From positions 62,001 to 126,000 of the forward strand of contig NZ_JAJSBI010000023.1 in the NCBI RefSeq assembly GCF_021261325.1: 64,000 nt of DNA, read 5' to 3'. The translations under genes and the position numbers were made by a program. Under the pieces are notes generated by a model that ran no database searches, had not been told where the DNA came from, and saw nothing but the letters and a program-made list of their open reading frames with translations. This DNA comes from Streptomyces guryensis. GTDB lineage: Bacteria > Actinomycetota > Actinomycetes > Streptomycetales > Streptomycetaceae. Shown in pieces: positions 8,902 through 17,410 of the stretch; the first letter of the stretch is position 1, and every line of letters begins with the position of its first letter.

Positions 8902-10671
8902 ATGTCATACCTGAGCTCCCGCCACCGCCACAGAGGAACCCTCGGCCGCGCGAGCGCCGCCGCCCTCGCCACGGCCCTGGCCACCACCGCCGTCGCCCTG
9001 TCGGGCCCGTCCGCCCAGGCCACCCCCTCGTCCTCCACCACCCTGGTCGTCAACGCCGCACAGACCCTGCGGCCCGTCACCCATGTGGGCACGGGCAGCC
9101 TGTACGGCCTCGCCGACGACAGCACTCCCTCCGACAGCCTGGTCAACGCGCTGAAGCCGAACACCTTCGTGCAGATGGCGCCGGGCGGTTCCCAACTGCC
9201 CAACGGCGAGCCCAAGCCCGCCGGCGACGCCCTTGTCGTGGCGCCCAAGGCCGCCCGCGCCGGGGCGAAGGTCGTCGCCCGTATGCCGGACTGGTACCCG
9301 AACTTCCCCTACAAGTGGGTCAGCATGAGCGACTGGCTGTCCGCCGTGGACAAGCAGATCGCCGCCGTGAAGGCCTCCAGCGTCACCAACATCTCCGCCT
9401 GGGCCATCTGGAACGAGCCCGACGGGAACTGGGACACCGCCAAGGCCGGTCCCTTCGACACCGCCTGGAGCACGACGTACAAGGAGATCCGCTCCAAGGA
9501 CACCACCACCCCGATCCAGGGTCCGAGCTTCGCGACGTACACCCGTGCCAAGATGCAGACGTTCCTCCAGGACGCCATCGCCAACCACGCCGTCCCCGAC
9601 GTCATCGCCTGGCACGAGCTGCAGACCAGTGCGAACATCGCCGCGCACGTCGCCGACTACCGCGCCCTGGAGTCCAGCCTCGGCCTGAGCCCCCGCCCGA
9701 TCGACATCGAGGAGTACGGCACGCCCGCCCAGATGGGCAACTCGGGCGCCCTCATCGGCTACGCCGCCAAGTTCGAGCGCGTCGGCATCCGCAACGCCGA
9801 ACTGGCCTTCTGGAACCACTACGGCACCCTAGGCGACACCCTCACCGACACCGGCGGCTCGCCCAACGGCTCGTACTGGACGTACAAGTGGTACGGCGAC
9901 ATGTCCGGCAACATGCTCACCACCACACCCCCCGCCCAGACCGGCATCGACGGACTCGCCTCCCTCAACGGCTCCCGCAACCAGATCAGCGTCATAGCGG
10001 GCGGCTGCACCGGCTCCTGCGCGGTCACCGTCAACGGCCTGAACTCCCTGTCGGCCTTCGGCAGCACCGTCCACGTCAAGCTCGAGTACAGCCCCGACAC
10101 CGGCCGCACCACCGCCTCCTCCGGCCCGGTCACCATCTCCGACACCGACTACACCGTCTCCAACGGCTCCATCACCGTGCCGGTGACCATGAACGCCTCC
10201 GACGGCTACCACCTGGTCGTCACCCCCAGCGGCACCAACACCTCACTGGCCGGCCGCTACCAGATCACCAACAAGAACAGCGGCCTCGCCCTGGACACCA
10301 GCGGCGCGGGCACCGCCCAGGGCACCTCCGTCGTCCAGGCCACCTCCACCACCGGCACCGACCAGAACTGGACCCTGGTGGCCGCCGGCAACGGCCTGTA
10401 CAAGATCGTCAACCAGAAGAGCGGTCTGCTCCTGGGCATCACCAACGCGGGCACCGCCGACGGCAACACAGCCCTGATCTGGGGTGACAACGGCACCGCC
10501 GACCACCTCTGGCAGGTCATCCCGGCCCCCGGCGGCTACGACAAGATCGCCAACTACAACAGCGGCCGCCTGCTCGGCGTGGACCAGATGAGCACCAGCT
10601 CCGGCGCCCAGGTCCTGCAGTGGACCGACAACGGCACCGCCGACCACCTGTGGAAACTCACCTCCCGCTGA
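8902..10671 (+). CDS. Secreted clan GH-A-like glycoside hydrolase with C-terminal ricin-type lectin domain
   Basis: A 589-residue exported protein. A signal peptide (RHRHRGTLGRASAAALATAL, cut near PSAQA) leads into a TIM-barrel-like domain. WAIWNEPDG puts an acid/base Glu at residue 172, and PIDIEEYGTP gives a nucleophile candidate at 270/271; this pair resembles GH39-like clan GH-A enzymes. Residues about 450-589 form a beta-trefoil with three repeats, each closing with a Q/H-x-W motif (QNWTL, HLWQV, HLWKL), as in RICIN/CBM13 sugar-binding modules. CAGGAGAG lies 6 bases before the ATG. Being last in the LacI-controlled arabinofuranosidase locus, it probably cuts an arabinose-rich plant polymer outside the cell. 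The exact family and substrate are not certain. Confidence 0.78.
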   Translation: MSYLSSRHRHRGTLGRASAAALATALATTAVALSGPSAQATPSSSTTLVVNAAQTLRPVTHVGTGSLYGLADDSTPSDSLVNALKPNTFVQMAPGGSQLPNGEPKPAGDALVVAPKAARAGAKVVARMPDWYPNFPYKWVSMSDWLSAVDKQIAAVKASSVTNISAWAIWNEPDGNWDTAKAGPFDTAWSTTYKEIRSKDTTTPIQGPSFATYTRAKMQTFLQDAIANHAVPDVIAWHELQTSANIAAHVADYRALESSLGLSPRPIDIEEYGTPAQMGNSGALIGYAAKFERVGIRNAELAFWNHYGTLGDTLTDTGGSPNGSYWTYKWYGDMSGNMLTTTPPAQTGIDGLASLNGSRNQISVIAGGCTGSCAVTVNGLNSLSAFGSTVHVKLEYSPDTGRTTASSGPVTISDTDYTVSNGSITVPVTMNASDGYHLVVTPSGTNTSLAGRYQITNKNSGLALDTSGAGTAQGTSVVQATSTTGTDQNWTLVAAGNGLYKIVNQKSGLLLGITNAGTADGNTALIWGDNGTADHLWQVIPAPGGYDKIANYNSGRLLGVDQMSTSSGAQVLQWTDNGTADHLWKLTSR

Positions 10672-10685
10672 GGCACTGCCAACGG

Positions 10686-10716
10686 CCCCGCGTCCGCCCT
10701 CCCGGCGGGCGCGGGG
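10686..10716 (+). terminator. Terminator of the arabinofuranosidase operon
   Basis: CCCCGCGTCCGCC and GGCGGGCGCGGGG form a 13-bp stem with one G-T pair around a CTCCC loop, 14 bases after the stop of the secreted hydrolase. There is no clear T-tract, which is usual in Streptomyces. Confidence 0.7.
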
Positions 10717-10962
10717 TCGCCGTCTCTCCGGGGGGCGCCTTCGGGCGGGCCCGGTAACGGTGGTGGGCTGCCGCACCGGGCGGGCGACCGGGCCGGCGAG
10801 GCCGCCCGGCAGGCACGGTGGCTGGGGTTCGCGCCCGCGTCCGAGGAGCGAATCGCAGCGATGGAGGCGGGCCTCGGCGCGTGGACGCGCCCTGGCGAGC
10901 CGGGGTTCGCCGAGGCACCGGCCTGAGTACAGCGACCTGTGCGGCCGGCGGACGACGAGGCA

Positions 10963-11005
10963 GCGGGCGGGGGGGCGATGCCGTCGGCATCGCCCCCCCG
11001 CCCGC
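10963..11005 (-). terminator. Perfect 20-bp inverted repeat, terminator of pyc
   Basis: Two perfectly complementary 20-base arms (10963-10982 and 10986-11005) flank a 3-base loop. The hairpin starts 17 bases past the stop of the pyruvate carboxylase gene on the complement. It faces the operon end at 10671, so it may stop transcription from both sides. Confidence 0.75.
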
Positions 11006-11022
11006 GCCGCGGAGTGCCCGCC

Positions 11023-14000
11023 TCAGCCGATCTCGACCAGCAGGTCCCCGCCCTCCACCTGCTGGATCTTGTTGATGGCCAGACGGCCGACGGTGCCCGC
11101 CTTGGGGGCGGTGATCGCGGCCTCCATCTTCATCGCCTCGATGGTGGCCACGGTCGCACCGGCGTCCACCTCGTCGCCCTCGGAGACCGCGAGAGTGACG
11201 ACGCCGGCGAACGGGGCGGCGACGTGGCCCGGGTTGGTGCGGTCGGCCTTCTCGGTCACCGGGACGTCGGAGGCGGCCGCCTTGTCGCGCACCTGGATCG
11301 GCCGGAGCTGGCCGTTCAGGGTGGACATCACGGTCCGCATGCCACGCTCGTCGGCCTCGCCGACCGCCTCCAGTTCGATCAGCAGCCGGACGCCGGGTTC
11401 GAGGTCGACGGAGTACTCCTTGCCCGGGCGCAGCCCGTAGAAGAAGTCCTTGCTGTCCAGCACGCTGGTGTCGCCGTAGGCCTGGCGGTGGGTGTCGAAG
11501 TCCCGGGTCGGGCCGGGGAAGAGAAGACGGTTGAGGGTGGCGCGAGGGTCCTTCGCCAGACCCTCGCGGTCCTCCGTGCTCAGCTCCTGCACGGGCCTGG
11601 GCTCGGCCCGGCCCTCAAGTGCCTTGGTGCGGAAGGGCTCCGGCCACCCGCCGGGCGGGGTGCCCAGCTCGCCGCGCAGGAAGCCGATGACCGAGTCCGG
11701 GATGTCGTACCGGTTCGGGGCCGCCTCGAAGTCGGCCGGGTCCACGCCGGCGCCCACCAGGTGCAGGGCGAGGTCGCCGACCACCTTGGAGGACGGGGTG
11801 ACCTTGACCAGGCGGCCCAGCATCCGGTCGGCGGAGGCGTACAGGTCCTCGATCTCCTCGAAGCGGTCGCCGAGGCCGAGCGCCACGGCCTGGGTGCGCA
11901 GGTTGGAGAGCTGGCCGCCGGGGATCTCGTGGTGGTAGACGCGGCCCGTCGGGGAGGCGAGGCCCGCCTCGAAGGGGGCGTAGACCCTGCGGACGCTCTC
12001 CCAGTACGGCTCCAGGTCGCCGACCGCCTGGAGGTCGAGGCCGGTCGGGCGGTCGGAGTGGTCCGTGGCGGCGACGATCGCCGACAGGGAGGGCTGGGAC
12101 GTCGTACCCGCCATCGACGCCACCGCGCCGTCCACCGCGTCCGCGCCCGCCTGGATCGCGGCGAGGTAGGTGCCCAGCTGGCCGCCCGCCGTGTCGTGGG
12201 TGTGCAGGTGCACCGGCAGGTCGAACTCGCGGCGCAGCGCGGATACGAGCTTGGCGGCGGCCGGGGCCCGCAGCAGACCCGCCATGTCCTTGACGGCCAG
12301 GACGTGGGCGCCCGCCTCGACGATCTGCTCCGCCAGGCGGAGGTAGTAGTCGAGGGTGTACAGGCGCTCGTTCGGGTCGGACAGGTCCGAGGTGTAGCAG
12401 AGGGCGACCTCGGCGATCGCCGTGCCCGTCTCGCGTACGGCGTCGATGGCGGGGCGCATCTGGCCGACGTCGTTGAGGGCGTCGAAGATGCGGAAGATGT
12501 CGATGCCGGTGGCGGCGGCCTCCTGGACGAAGGCGTCGGTCACCTCGGTCGGGTACGGGGTGTAGCCGACGGTGTTGCGGCCGCGCAGCAGCATCTGGAG
12601 GCAGATGTTGGGGACGGCCTCCCGGAGTGCTGCGAGGCGCTCCCAGGGGTCCTCGGCCAGGAAGCGCAGGGCGACGTCGTAGGTGGCACCGCCCCAGCAC
12701 TCCAGGGACAGCAGCTCGGGCAGGGTCCGTGCGACCACCGGGGCGACCGCGAGGAGGTCCTTGGTGCGGACGCGGGTGGCGAGCAGGGACTGGTGGGCGT
12801 CGCGGAAGGTGGTGTCGGTGACGCCGATGGTCGGCGACTCGCGCAGCGCGCGGGCGAACCCCTCCGGGCCGAGTTCGACCAGCCGCTGACGCGAACCGGC
12901 GGGCGGCTCGCCGGCGGGCAACGCCGGCAGCTTGCTGACGGGTTCGATCAGCTCGGGGCGCTCGCCGTTCGGCTTGTTCACCGTCACGTCGGCGAGGTAG
13001 GTGAGCAGCTTGGTGCCGCGGTCGGCGGAGGAGCGTGAGGTGAGCAGGTGCGGGCGCTGCTCGATGAACGACGTCGTCACCCGCCCGGCCTGGAAGTCCG
13101 GGTCGTCCAGCACCGCCTGCAGGAACGGGATGTTGGTGGAGACACCGCGGATGCGGAACTCGGCGACGGCGCGCCGGGCCCGCCCGATCGCGGCCCTGAA
13201 GTCCCGGCCCCGGCAGGTGAGCTTGACCAGCATCGAGTCGAAGTGGGCGCTGATCTCCGTACCGGCGTGGGTGGTTCCGCCGTCGAGACGGATGCCCGAG
13301 CCGCCGGGCGAGCGGTAGGCGCTGATACGGCCGGTGTCCGGGCGGAAGCCGTTGGCGGGGTCCTCGGTGGTGATACGGCACTGCAGGGCCGCGCCGTGCA
13401 GCTTCACCGTCTCCTGGGACAGCCCGAGGTCGGCGAGGGTCTCGCCGGAGGCGATGCGCAGCTGGGACTGGACGAGGTCGACGTCGGTGACCTCCTCGGT
13501 GACCGTGTGCTCGACCTGGATGCGCGGGTTCATCTCGATGAAGACGTGGTTGCCGTCGCGGTCCAGCAGGAACTCGACGGTGCCCGCGTTGCGGTAGCCG
13601 ATCTCGCGGGCGAAGCGGACCGCGTCGGCGCAGATGCGGTCGCGCAGGGCCGGGTCGAGGTTGGGTGCGGGGGCGAGTTCGATGACCTTCTGGTGGCGGC
13701 GCTGGACGGAACAGTCCCGCTCGTACAGGTGGATGACGTTGCCCTCGCCGTCGGCGAGGATCTGCACCTCGATGTGGCGGGGGTCGACGACGGCCTTCTC
13801 CAGGAAGACGGTGGAGTCACCGAACGCGGAGGCCGCCTCACGGGACGCGGCCTCGATGGACTCGCGCAGCTGGGCCGGGTCCTCGACGCGGCGCATACCG
13901 CGCCCGCCGCCGCCTGCGACCGCCTTCACGAACACCGGGAAGCCGACCTCCTCGGCCGCGCGGACGAGTTCGTCGATGTCGTTGGAGGGCGCGGAGGAGC

Positions 14001-14397
14001 CGAGCACCGGGACGCCGGCCGCGCGGGCGGCGGCGACCGCGCGGGCCTTGTTGCCGGTCAGTTCGAGGGTCTGAGCGCTCGGCCCGACGAAGGTGATGCC
14101 CGCCTCCTCGCAGGCCTTGGCCAGCTCGGGGTTCTCGGACAGGAAGCCGTAGCCCGGGTAGACGGCGTCGGCGCCCGCCTGCCGCGCCGCACGCACGATC
14201 TCCTCGACGGAGAGATACGCGCGTACCGGGTGGCCCGGCTGACCGATCTCGTACGCTTCGTCGGCCTTGAGCCGGTGCAGCGAATTTCGGTCCTCGTGCG
14301 GAAAGACGGCGACGGTCCTTGCGCCCAGCTCGTAGCCTGCGCGGAACGCCCTGATCGCGATCTCACCACGGTTGGCTACCAGCACCTTGCGGAACAT
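11023..14397 (-). CDS. pyc: Pyruvate carboxylase
   Basis: A 1124-residue biotin enzyme, the usual full length. It carboxylates pyruvate to oxaloacetate with ATP and bicarbonate to refill the TCA cycle. Domain order is visible: biotin carboxylase at about 1-450 (KVLVANRGEIAIRAFRAGYE, glycine-rich GGGGRGMRRV, EMNPRIQVEHTVTEEVT), carboxyltransferase at about 535-800 (TDTTFRDAHQSL, LECWGGATYDVALRFL, LHTHDT), and a C-terminal biotinyl domain with EAMKMEAAI, where the Lys carries biotin. I chose the ATG at 14397 (MFRKVLVANRGE) with GGGAG upstream, although the frame stays open 26 codons further. It stands alone and ends at a strong hairpin. Confidence 0.97.
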   Translation of the reverse strand: MFRKVLVANRGEIAIRAFRAGYELGARTVAVFPHEDRNSLHRLKADEAYEIGQPGHPVRAYLSVEEIVRAARQAGADAVYPGYGFLSENPELAKACEEAGITFVGPSAQTLELTGNKARAVAAARAAGVPVLGSSAPSNDIDELVRAAEEVGFPVFVKAVAGGGGRGMRRVEDPAQLRESIEAASREAASAFGDSTVFLEKAVVDPRHIEVQILADGEGNVIHLYERDCSVQRRHQKVIELAPAPNLDPALRDRICADAVRFAREIGYRNAGTVEFLLDRDGNHVFIEMNPRIQVEHTVTEEVTDVDLVQSQLRIASGETLADLGLSQETVKLHGAALQCRITTEDPANGFRPDTGRISAYRSPGGSGIRLDGGTTHAGTEISAHFDSMLVKLTCRGRDFRAAIGRARRAVAEFRIRGVSTNIPFLQAVLDDPDFQAGRVTTSFIEQRPHLLTSRSSADRGTKLLTYLADVTVNKPNGERPELIEPVSKLPALPAGEPPAGSRQRLVELGPEGFARALRESPTIGVTDTTFRDAHQSLLATRVRTKDLLAVAPVVARTLPELLSLECWGGATYDVALRFLAEDPWERLAALREAVPNICLQMLLRGRNTVGYTPYPTEVTDAFVQEAAATGIDIFRIFDALNDVGQMRPAIDAVRETGTAIAEVALCYTSDLSDPNERLYTLDYYLRLAEQIVEAGAHVLAVKDMAGLLRAPAAAKLVSALRREFDLPVHLHTHDTAGGQLGTYLAAIQAGADAVDGAVASMAGTTSQPSLSAIVAATDHSDRPTGLDLQAVGDLEPYWESVRRVYAPFEAGLASPTGRVYHHEIPGGQLSNLRTQAVALGLGDRFEEIEDLYASADRMLGRLVKVTPSSKVVGDLALHLVGAGVDPADFEAAPNRYDIPDSVIGFLRGELGTPPGGWPEPFRTKALEGRAEPRPVQELSTEDREGLAKDPRATLNRLLFPGPTRDFDTHRQAYGDTSVLDSKDFFYGLRPGKEYSVDLEPGVRLLIELEAVGEADERGMRTVMSTLNGQLRPIQVRDKAAASDVPVTEKADRTNPGHVAAPFAGVVTLAVSEGDEVDAGATVATIEAMKMEAAITAPKAGTVGRLAINKIQQVEGGDLLVEIG

Positions 14398-14519
14398 CGC
14401 CGCTCCCTTCAGCCTGCGGATGACGTCCCCCATGGTGTCGGTGACATGCCCTTCTGGCCATGTGAGCCGGGCCACTCCCCCTGCGTGTCGTCGTGCGGGC
14501 CGGGAAGTCGGTCGGGGGA

Positions 14520-14984
14520 TCAGGCGCCCCCTCGGCCGGCTGCCGCCTTCCTGATGGCCTCACGGATGCGCGAGTAGGTGCCGCAGCGGCAGACGTTCTC
14601 GATGCCGTCGATGTCGGCGTCGGTCGGCTCGGGCGTCTTCTTCAGCAGGGCCGCCGCGGCCATGATCTGGCCGGGCTGGCAGAAGCCGCACTGCGAGACG
14701 TCGCAGTCGATCCAGGCCTGTTGCACGGGGTGCAGGGTGTCGCCGTCGGCCAGGCCCTCGATGGTGGTGACCTCGCGGTCCACGCAGTCCTTGACCTTGA
14801 CGACGCAGGGCTGGATCTCCTCACCGTCGAGATGGCTGGTGCAGGCGCGGCAGACGCCGACGCCGCAGCCGTACTTGGGGCCGGTGACGTGCAGCAGGTC
14901 GCGCAGCACCCACAGCAGCGGCATGTCGGCGGGGGCCTCGACGGTCACCTTCTCGCCGTTGAGGGTGAAGGAGTAGGAGGGCAT
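14520..14984 (-). CDS. [2Fe-2S] subunit of a molybdopterin oxidoreductase (IorA/CoxS-like)
   Basis: A 154-residue electron-transfer subunit. The plant-ferredoxin type cluster uses CGVGVCRAC near residues 40-48 with a fourth Cys near 60. The second cluster uses CGFC near residue 99 and CRCGTY near 131. This layout is that of small subunits of the xanthine oxidase family, and the length fits isoquinoline 1-oxidoreductase alpha subunit. It carries no signal peptide, so it probably rides out with its Tat-exported partner. It lies 32 bases after that partner on the same strand. Cofactor content is inferred from motifs. Confidence 0.88.
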   Translation of the reverse strand: MPSYSFTLNGEKVTVEAPADMPLLWVLRDLLHVTGPKYGCGVGVCRACTSHLDGEEIQPCVVKVKDCVDREVTTIEGLADGDTLHPVQQAWIDCDVSQCGFCQPGQIMAAAALLKKTPEPTDADIDGIENVCRCGTYSRIREAIRKAAAGRGGA

Positions 14985-15016
14985 CGGTACCTTCTCGAAG
15001 GCTGGTCCGGCGGCGG

Positions 15017-17191
15017 TCAGAAGTTGACGGGGAAGCGGCGGGGCCTGGTGCCGGTCGCCCGGGCGTAGGCGTTGGCGACGGCTCCGGAGGCGGCCGGCAC
15101 GCCGAGTTCACCGGCGCCGCCGGGCTCCCCCTGGGACGGCATGATGTGCGCCTCGAAGTGCAGCGGGGCATGCCTCTGGCGGGCCCACTGGAAGTCGGCG
15201 AAGCTGCCCTCGCGCACGGCTCCGCGGTCGATGTGCAGGCCGGCCTGCAGCACGGTGGAGATCCCGTCGACGGCGGTGCCCATGAGCTGGGCCTCCAAGC
15301 CACGGGGATTGACGGCGGTGCCGACGTCGGCCGCCATCACCACCTTGGTCACCCGGGGGTGCTTCGGATCGGTGGCGTCGATCTCGGCCAGACAGGCCAC
15401 GCAGGAGCCGTACTCCTCGTGGACGGCCACGCCCTGCGCGTGTCCGTCGGGCATGGCCCGTCCCCAGTTCCCGGCGGCGGCCGCCTTGTCGAGGACCGCT
15501 GTGACGGTCTTGCTGCGCAGCGCCGTACGACGGAAGGCGACCGGATCCTTGCCGAGGCTCCGGGCGATCTCGTCGACGACGATCTCCTCGGCGGTGCGCA
15601 CCGTCCCGGAGCCCACCGACCGCCAGGCGCCCAGCGGGATCGCGAGTTCGATACCGCCGGAGTCCCCGGAGAGGCGACCGAAGTCGTAGAGCCCGGAGTC
15701 GCTGGGCAACGGACCGGCCGCCTGGACGCGCCCCGGCCGTACGAAGGCCGCCTGGCTCGCGGTCCCCTTCTTGCCGTGCGACTCGCCCACCTCGGCCATC
15801 GCATGGCCGAAGGCGACCACTTTGCCGCCTGCGTGGCTGGCCCGGAAGCGGTGGTGACTGGCCGGGCGCATCCGGCCGTGGCGGGTGTCGTCGCCCCGGC
15901 TCCACATCAGCTTGACCGGCCGGTGGGTCGCCTTCGAGATCAGGGCCGCCTCGATGGCGGCGTCGAAGTTCAGCCGCCGTCCGAACGAGCCGCCGCCGCG
16001 CAGCACATGGACGGTGACCGCGGACGCCGGCAGTCCGGTCGCCGAGGCGATGCTGTCCCGGGCGTCCGTCGGCGTCTGGGAGGAGAACCAGATCTCGGCC
16101 TTGTGGGCGCGTACGTCCGCGATCGCGGTCAGCACCTCCATCGGTGCATGGCTGACGAAGGCGAACTCGAACTCGGCCTCGACCTGGGTCGATCCGCGCG
16201 GCGGGGCGCCCAGGTGCGGGACCGCGGCCTTCAGCCGGGAGCGGATCTGCGCGTCGGACAGCGAGGCCAGCGGGCCCGGCGCCCACTTGATCCTGAGTGC
16301 GTCGCGGGCCTGGAAGGCGTGGTGGAAGGATTCGGCCACCACGGCGACCCCGCCCGGGACCTTGACCACGGCGTGCACACCGGGCAGGGCGCGGGCGGCC
16401 CGGTCGTCAACCGAGAGGAGCTTCCCGCCGAGCGTCGGCGGCCGGGCCACCACGGTCGGCTTCGCCCCGGCCACCGACAGGTCGCCGGTGTACTTCGCCT
16501 TGCCGGTGACGATGTCCCGGGCGTCGATACGGGTCGTGGGCCGGCCGATCACCTTGTGCCGGGAGGCCGGTTTGGGCTTGGCGGACACGGACGTACGGCG
16601 GATCCGGGCGGCGCTCGCGCTCAGCGAGCCGAAGGTGGCGGTGCGGCCGTCAGGTGCGATCACCGTCGTGTCGCCGGTACGCAGGGTCCAGGCCGGCAGA
16701 TGCCAGCGTCTGGCGGCTGCGGTGACCAGCCGGGCCCGTGCGGTGGCGGCCAGTCGGCGGGCGGGGCCGTACAGGGAGACGACCGAGTTCGAGCCGCCGG
16801 TGTACTGGTTGCCCTTGGTCCGGGCGTCGGCGAGGGGGATCTCGACGTCGGCGAGGCGGGCGTCCAGTTCCTCGGCGATCATCATGGCGACGGCGGTCGT
16901 GATGCCCTGGCCGACCTCGACCCGCGGCAGCCGTACGACGATCTTGTTGGCCTGGGTGACCTCCAGGACGAGCATCTCCTCGTCGGCGCCCGTCACCAGT
17001 ACGTCGGACGGTCCGCGGGCGGGCTCGGAGCCCTGGGCCGGGGAGGTGTCGCAGGCGAGCGGGGCCGCGATGGTGAGCGTCGAGGCGGCCAGGGAGTACA
17101 CCATGAACCGCCGGCGGGACACCGCGTGCCGTGAGGTGCCTGTGTCCCCGGGCGGGCCGGTGGGTGCGGCGGAGGACTCGATGCCGTCCAA
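15017..17191 (-). CDS. Tat-exported molybdopterin-binding oxidoreductase subunit (IorB-like)
   Basis: A 724-residue large subunit that hydroxylates a substrate with water and passes electrons to the [2Fe-2S] subunit encoded downstream. A twin-arginine signal SRRRFMVYS near residues 25-33 precedes a hydrophobic stretch. The body shows molybdopterin-family features: RLPRVEVGQGITTAVAMMIA, KAKYTGDLSV, the glycine-rich LRGGGSFGRRL, and GAWRSVGSG. The start is TTG at 17191, chosen because GAGGAG sits 6 bases upstream. Isoquinoline 1-oxidoreductase beta is the best-known relative, but aldehyde or N-heterocycle substrates are equally possible. No XdhC-type maturation gene is adjacent. An intact two-gene operon is followed directly by pyc on the same strand. 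Confidence 0.85.
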   Translation of the reverse strand: MDGIESSAAPTGPPGDTGTSRHAVSRRRFMVYSLAASTLTIAAPLACDTSPAQGSEPARGPSDVLVTGADEEMLVLEVTQANKIVVRLPRVEVGQGITTAVAMMIAEELDARLADVEIPLADARTKGNQYTGGSNSVVSLYGPARRLAATARARLVTAAARRWHLPAWTLRTGDTTVIAPDGRTATFGSLSASAARIRRTSVSAKPKPASRHKVIGRPTTRIDARDIVTGKAKYTGDLSVAGAKPTVVARPPTLGGKLLSVDDRAARALPGVHAVVKVPGGVAVVAESFHHAFQARDALRIKWAPGPLASLSDAQIRSRLKAAVPHLGAPPRGSTQVEAEFEFAFVSHAPMEVLTAIADVRAHKAEIWFSSQTPTDARDSIASATGLPASAVTVHVLRGGGSFGRRLNFDAAIEAALISKATHRPVKLMWSRGDDTRHGRMRPASHHRFRASHAGGKVVAFGHAMAEVGESHGKKGTASQAAFVRPGRVQAAGPLPSDSGLYDFGRLSGDSGGIELAIPLGAWRSVGSGTVRTAEEIVVDEIARSLGKDPVAFRRTALRSKTVTAVLDKAAAAGNWGRAMPDGHAQGVAVHEEYGSCVACLAEIDATDPKHPRVTKVVMAADVGTAVNPRGLEAQLMGTAVDGISTVLQAGLHIDRGAVREGSFADFQWARQRHAPLHFEAHIMPSQGEPGGAGELGVPAASGAVANAYARATGTRPRRFPVNF

Positions 17192-17410
17192 CAGACACTC
17201 CTCACGGGTTCGTCCGACTGATGCGTCAACAGATATGAGGGGCCGGTGGGACTGTGGGTTGCCTGCGAGGAGTCACGCCGCCGTCCGGTTCCGGCCTGTC
17301 GCGCGCGGCCTGGCTCCCTGGGCCCACGCTCCTCCGTAGGCTCTGCTTGCTGCCCCTCGGGGCGCCACCCGCCCTGCTAGGACGCTCCGTCCCCCGACCT
17401 ACGGAGAACC

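Noticed and set aside
10939..13038. 699-codon + strand frame across pyruvate carboxylase
   Set aside because: Antisense to a certain gene; composition typical of a shadow frame.
15146..17134. 662-codon + strand frame across the molybdopterin subunit
   Set aside because: The complement carries the Tat signal and the cofactor motifs; this frame has none.
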